Shown piece by piece: positions 13,922 through 16,234 of a stretch of DNA of 16,234 nucleotides. Both the position numbers and the translations under genes were made by a program. The stretch covers positions 1 to 16,234 of the forward strand of contig JBBKVK010000029.1 of assembly GCA_037968395.1 (NCBI GenBank), written 5' to 3'. Each line of letters opens with the position of its first letter. Position 1 is the first letter of the stretch. The DNA is from JADKBO01 sp037968395 (lineage in GTDB: Bacteria > Bacteroidota > Bacteroidia > Chitinophagales > Saprospiraceae). Under the pieces are notes generated by a model. The model made no database searches, was not told the origin of the DNA, and was given only the letters and a program-made list of their open reading frames with translations.

Positions 13922-15766
13922 ATGAAATTAGAAAGAATTCTTGACAAATTGGGTTCTATTGAGAAGAACTCATTTATTAAAATAATTGATGTTATCATAT
14001 CTAAAGATCCTAAAAACAAAAAGGAAATAACTGAAATATTACGATCTTCTGATAAAGGTCTTAAAGCTGTAGATAATTTAAATATATCTAAAATATTTGC
14101 CTTAATAGAATCAGAGTTTGAAGAGCAAATAAGACATGAATTTCAAGAAATCTCTTCTCAACTTGATATTTTAATCGATATTATTATCCGTGATGGTAAT
14201 TGTATAATGAAGCAAGATTGGTTTTCTAGACTTTATGAAACTGCTATCAAGACACTCAAAGCAAGAATTAAAAATAGAGAAACTGATTTAACTAATGATA
14301 AATCAGATATCAGTGACAACAGAAAAAGAGATTATAGAATTTATAAGAGTTGTTTACATACAGCATACAATAATGATATAACTCAAAACCGAGATGCTAA
14401 AATTACAGCGGACGAATTGTCAATAATTTTGACTTTGGCGAAGCAGTTGGGTTTATCACAAGAAGAAATTAAGTTGATTAATTATTCAATAATCCCTATC
14501 AAAAAAATTGATATTCAAGAAGTCATTAAAGGGCTAAAAAATATTGGGGTAATTTTTTATTCAAATAAAGAAAACACAATCTATGTAGCTGATGAAGTTG
14601 TAAAGGTTCTTCGTAAAGTGAGAGAAAAAGAAGTAGCTGAAAAGTATTACCGTAGAACTCTCAAATTATTACGAGAGCCAACAATAAATCAAATAGCAAA
14701 GGAACATAATATTGATAGGAAGAAAAGTTATGCCCAAAAGATTGAAGAAATAATAAAAGAAGGGGTTTCTTTTACACATCTGCTTCTAGAAGATATTTAT
14801 AAACCAAACTGTACGTTAACTGAGAAAAAGAAAATATTAAACGAGTTATTTGAAAAAGGATTAAACATTAATAATCTAAAAGGAAGCACCTTAGATGACA
14901 AAATTAAAAACCTTATAAATCATTTTGAAAATGTTGAACGAGATGAAAAGGTTGGCATATCTTTAGATGGATTTGAAAAATTACTTAGTGAAATAAATAA
15001 ATCATTACCAAAACTAAATAAACAAATTAAAGATCATTTTGAGTTTCAAGATGAATATGTGCTTAAAGCAGATTTCCTACTTGACTATAATATAAAACCA
15101 AGGGATATTCTCGATCTAATTTCTAAAGACGATTTATCAATATTTATTAAGGATAATGGAGTGAAACAAAGAGGTGATGATATTCTTAACATTTTGGAAC
15201 ATTATAAAGATGTAGAAAATCTGTACCTCGAAAACTATGAAAATGTAGCATACAGAAACCTGAATATCTTAAAGGAAAATGGAATTAGTATTAAGGAATC
15301 CGAGCTCGGAATTAAATTTGAAGAATTAACAAAAATAATATTTAAAGGACTGGGATTCAATATCGATGACAAATTGAGAAAGCAAATAAATACTCAAAAT
15401 GACATGATGGACATTTTGATTAATTTAGGCAAAGACGAAATTATAATTGTCGAATGTAAAACGGTCAAAGAAAAAGGATACAACAAATTTAGTTCTGTTT
15501 CACGTCAGCTGAAATCATACCAAAATTTAGCGCTAAAAAACAATCTAAGAATTGTAAAGATATTACTTGTTTCACCAGAATTCAGTGATGATTTTGTAAC
15601 AGAATGCGAAATGGATACAGAAATGAATCTATCATTAATAACAGCATCAACTTTATTAAATATAAATGAAGCTTTCAAAACAGCAAAATACACTGAATTC
15701 CCACATGTTTTATTTAGAGACATAGTCATAAATGAAGAAAGAATCTTAAAGGCAATTAGTAAGTAA
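13922..15766 (+). CDS. Large helical protein with C-terminal PD-(D/E)XK nuclease domain
   Basis: A protein of 614 residues with no signal peptide or membrane segment. The C-terminal part (about 463-600) has the PD-(D/E)XK restriction-endonuclease core of the Mrr-like type: helix FEELTKIIFKGLGF with E467/E468, metal-binding D497 in MMDIL, the E511-C-K513 strand IIIVECK, and a helix with R528-Q529 (RQLKSYQ). All catalytic positions are present, so it is probably an active DNA or RNA nuclease. Residues ~155-190 (ITADELSIILTLAKQLGLS) resemble a TerB-like helical module. The middle has repeated short helical segments (ELFEKGLNINNLKG; ILDLISKDDLSIFIKDNG) resembling SAP-like units. There is no methyltransferase, helicase or specificity gene beside it, so it is not a standard restriction system. 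Its position next to a toxin-antitoxin pair suggests phage or plasmid defence. This role is inferred; the nuclease fold is well supported. Confidence 0.75.
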   Translation: MKLERILDKLGSIEKNSFIKIIDVIISKDPKNKKEITEILRSSDKGLKAVDNLNISKIFALIESEFEEQIRHEFQEISSQLDILIDIIIRDGNCIMKQDWFSRLYETAIKTLKARIKNRETDLTNDKSDISDNRKRDYRIYKSCLHTAYNNDITQNRDAKITADELSIILTLAKQLGLSQEEIKLINYSIIPIKKIDIQEVIKGLKNIGVIFYSNKENTIYVADEVVKVLRKVREKEVAEKYYRRTLKLLREPTINQIAKEHNIDRKKSYAQKIEEIIKEGVSFTHLLLEDIYKPNCTLTEKKKILNELFEKGLNINNLKGSTLDDKIKNLINHFENVERDEKVGISLDGFEKLLSEINKSLPKLNKQIKDHFEFQDEYVLKADFLLDYNIKPRDILDLISKDDLSIFIKDNGVKQRGDDILNILEHYKDVENLYLENYENVAYRNLNILKENGISIKESELGIKFEELTKIIFKGLGFNIDDKLRKQINTQNDMMDILINLGKDEIIIVECKTVKEKGYNKFSSVSRQLKSYQNLALKNNLRIVKILLVSPEFSDDFVTECEMDTEMNLSLITASTLLNINEAFKTAKYTEFPHVLFRDIVINEERILKAISK

Positions 15767-16102
15767 AATCTTGATATATATTTGTTTTAAAGTGGAGCTC
15801 TTATGTTTTTAAAACCTACTATTATTTTGAATCAAATTGACAATTAGCTAATAAAAAGGACTTTCTAGCCTTTGGAATAAACTTAAAATAGCAGCTATGG
15901 ATTTGGAGTTTATTGCAGAATTTATTGATTTAGAAATTCTATTAAATAGATTCTCACTTATACAAATAACTAAGATGTAGGCATTGATAATACACCTATA
16001 TCTACTAATGTAAAAATCAAAAATTTGCAGCCACTATCATACTTAGTCCTAATTAAATATAAAGAATGGCTCTCTTATTTAAAGAGCCAACAATCAATTT
16101 AA
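15767..16102. other. Intergenic region, no firm gene
   Basis: These 336 bases separate the convergent nuclease gene and the small basic protein gene. A 27-codon frame at 15897-15980 (MDLEFIAEFIDLEILL) is the only ORF with some protein-like character and could be chance or a fragment. The terminator of the minus-strand gene lies at the right end. Confidence 0.4.
16067..16089 (-). terminator. Hairpin terminator of the small lysine-rich gene
   Basis: TGGCTCT (16067-16073) and AGAGCCA (16083-16089) pair perfectly over 7 bp with a 9-base loop, 13 bases beyond the stop codon of the minus-strand gene. The following minus-strand sequence (TTCTTTATATTT) is T-rich but without an uninterrupted run. Confidence 0.55.
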
Positions 16103-16207
16103 CTAATCGTATTTAGATTTCTTATTCCTTTTTTCTTCTTTCTTTTCCTTAGCTGACTTTGCTGGTTCTTTTTTGACAGTCTTCTTTGCGTCTTTACTCT
16201 TTGCCAT
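16103..16207 (-). CDS. Small lysine-rich protein, 34 residues
   Basis: An ATG-started minus-strand frame encodes 34 residues, beginning MAKSKDAKKTVKKEPAKSAK and ending in another Lys/Glu/Arg-rich stretch. Nearly half of the residues are Lys or Arg, with Glu and Ala making up much of the rest: an extremely basic, probably disordered or single-helix protein. I recall short proteins of this composition and opening (MAKSKDxKK) in Bacteroidota genomes, which supports a real gene; nucleic-acid or ribosome binding is a reasonable guess from charge only. A hairpin terminator lies right after the stop. The promoter would be at or beyond the window edge; no TAnnTTTG is visible in the 27 bases available. 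Confidence 0.6.
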   Translation of the reverse strand: MAKSKDAKKTVKKEPAKSAKEKKEEKRNKKSKYD

Positions 16208-16234
16208 GATTCTTATGTTTTAATATTAGAAACA

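Noticed and set aside
15777..15784. TATATTTG promoter match after the nuclease gene
   Set aside because: Only a 27-codon doubtful ORF follows, and there is no other support for transcription.
15897..15980. 27-codon ORF MDLEFIAEFIDL...
   Set aside because: Too short, with no neighbour, terminator or recognised similarity; mentioned only as content of the intergenic region.

Overview
The window comes from an AT-rich bacterial chromosome, almost certainly of the phylum Bacteroidota. Three things point there: a gldA-gldF-gldG cluster (the gliding-associated ABC system specific to this phylum), a DUF4837 lipoprotein, and several genes preceded by the Bacteroidota promoter element TAnnTTTG with no clear Shine-Dalgarno sequence. 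The class cannot be fixed from this sequence. No rRNA, tRNA, CRISPR array or intact insertion sequence was seen.

Left part (1-3065): a possible gene remnant at the edge, a minus-strand class I SAM methyltransferase, a divergent multi-pass membrane protein with a soluble C-terminal domain, and a DUF58 (MoxR-associated, VWA-like) protein.

Central core (3216-7558): a tight plus-strand operon gldA, gldF, gldG and a DUF4340 gene, with overlapping stops and starts. Together these encode an ATPase, a membrane permease, an auxiliary membrane-anchored subunit and an extracytoplasmic accessory protein of one ABC complex. It is followed by a gene-free block of 475 bases holding an 8-bp tandem repeat and an inverted-repeat-bounded segment that looks like a dispersed intergenic repeat.

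Housekeeping block (7976-11518): minus-strand thioredoxin with a clear terminator and an M23 peptidase with a variant metal motif, then plus-strand folB (dihydroneopterin aldolase) and a DUF4837 lipoprotein.

Accessory region (11519-15766): AT-rich and gene-sparse. It holds a frameshifted small gene, a short broken ORF, two copies of a ~54-bp direct repeat (one ahead of the frameshifted gene, one ahead of a higBA-type toxin-antitoxin pair), a long palindromic element next to a gene with an uncertain 5' end, and a 614-residue protein ending in a PD-(D/E)XK nuclease domain. The last is the best candidate for an undescribed defence protein; the region reads as a small defence or plasticity island. 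At the right edge is a 34-residue lysine-rich protein gene with its own hairpin terminator.
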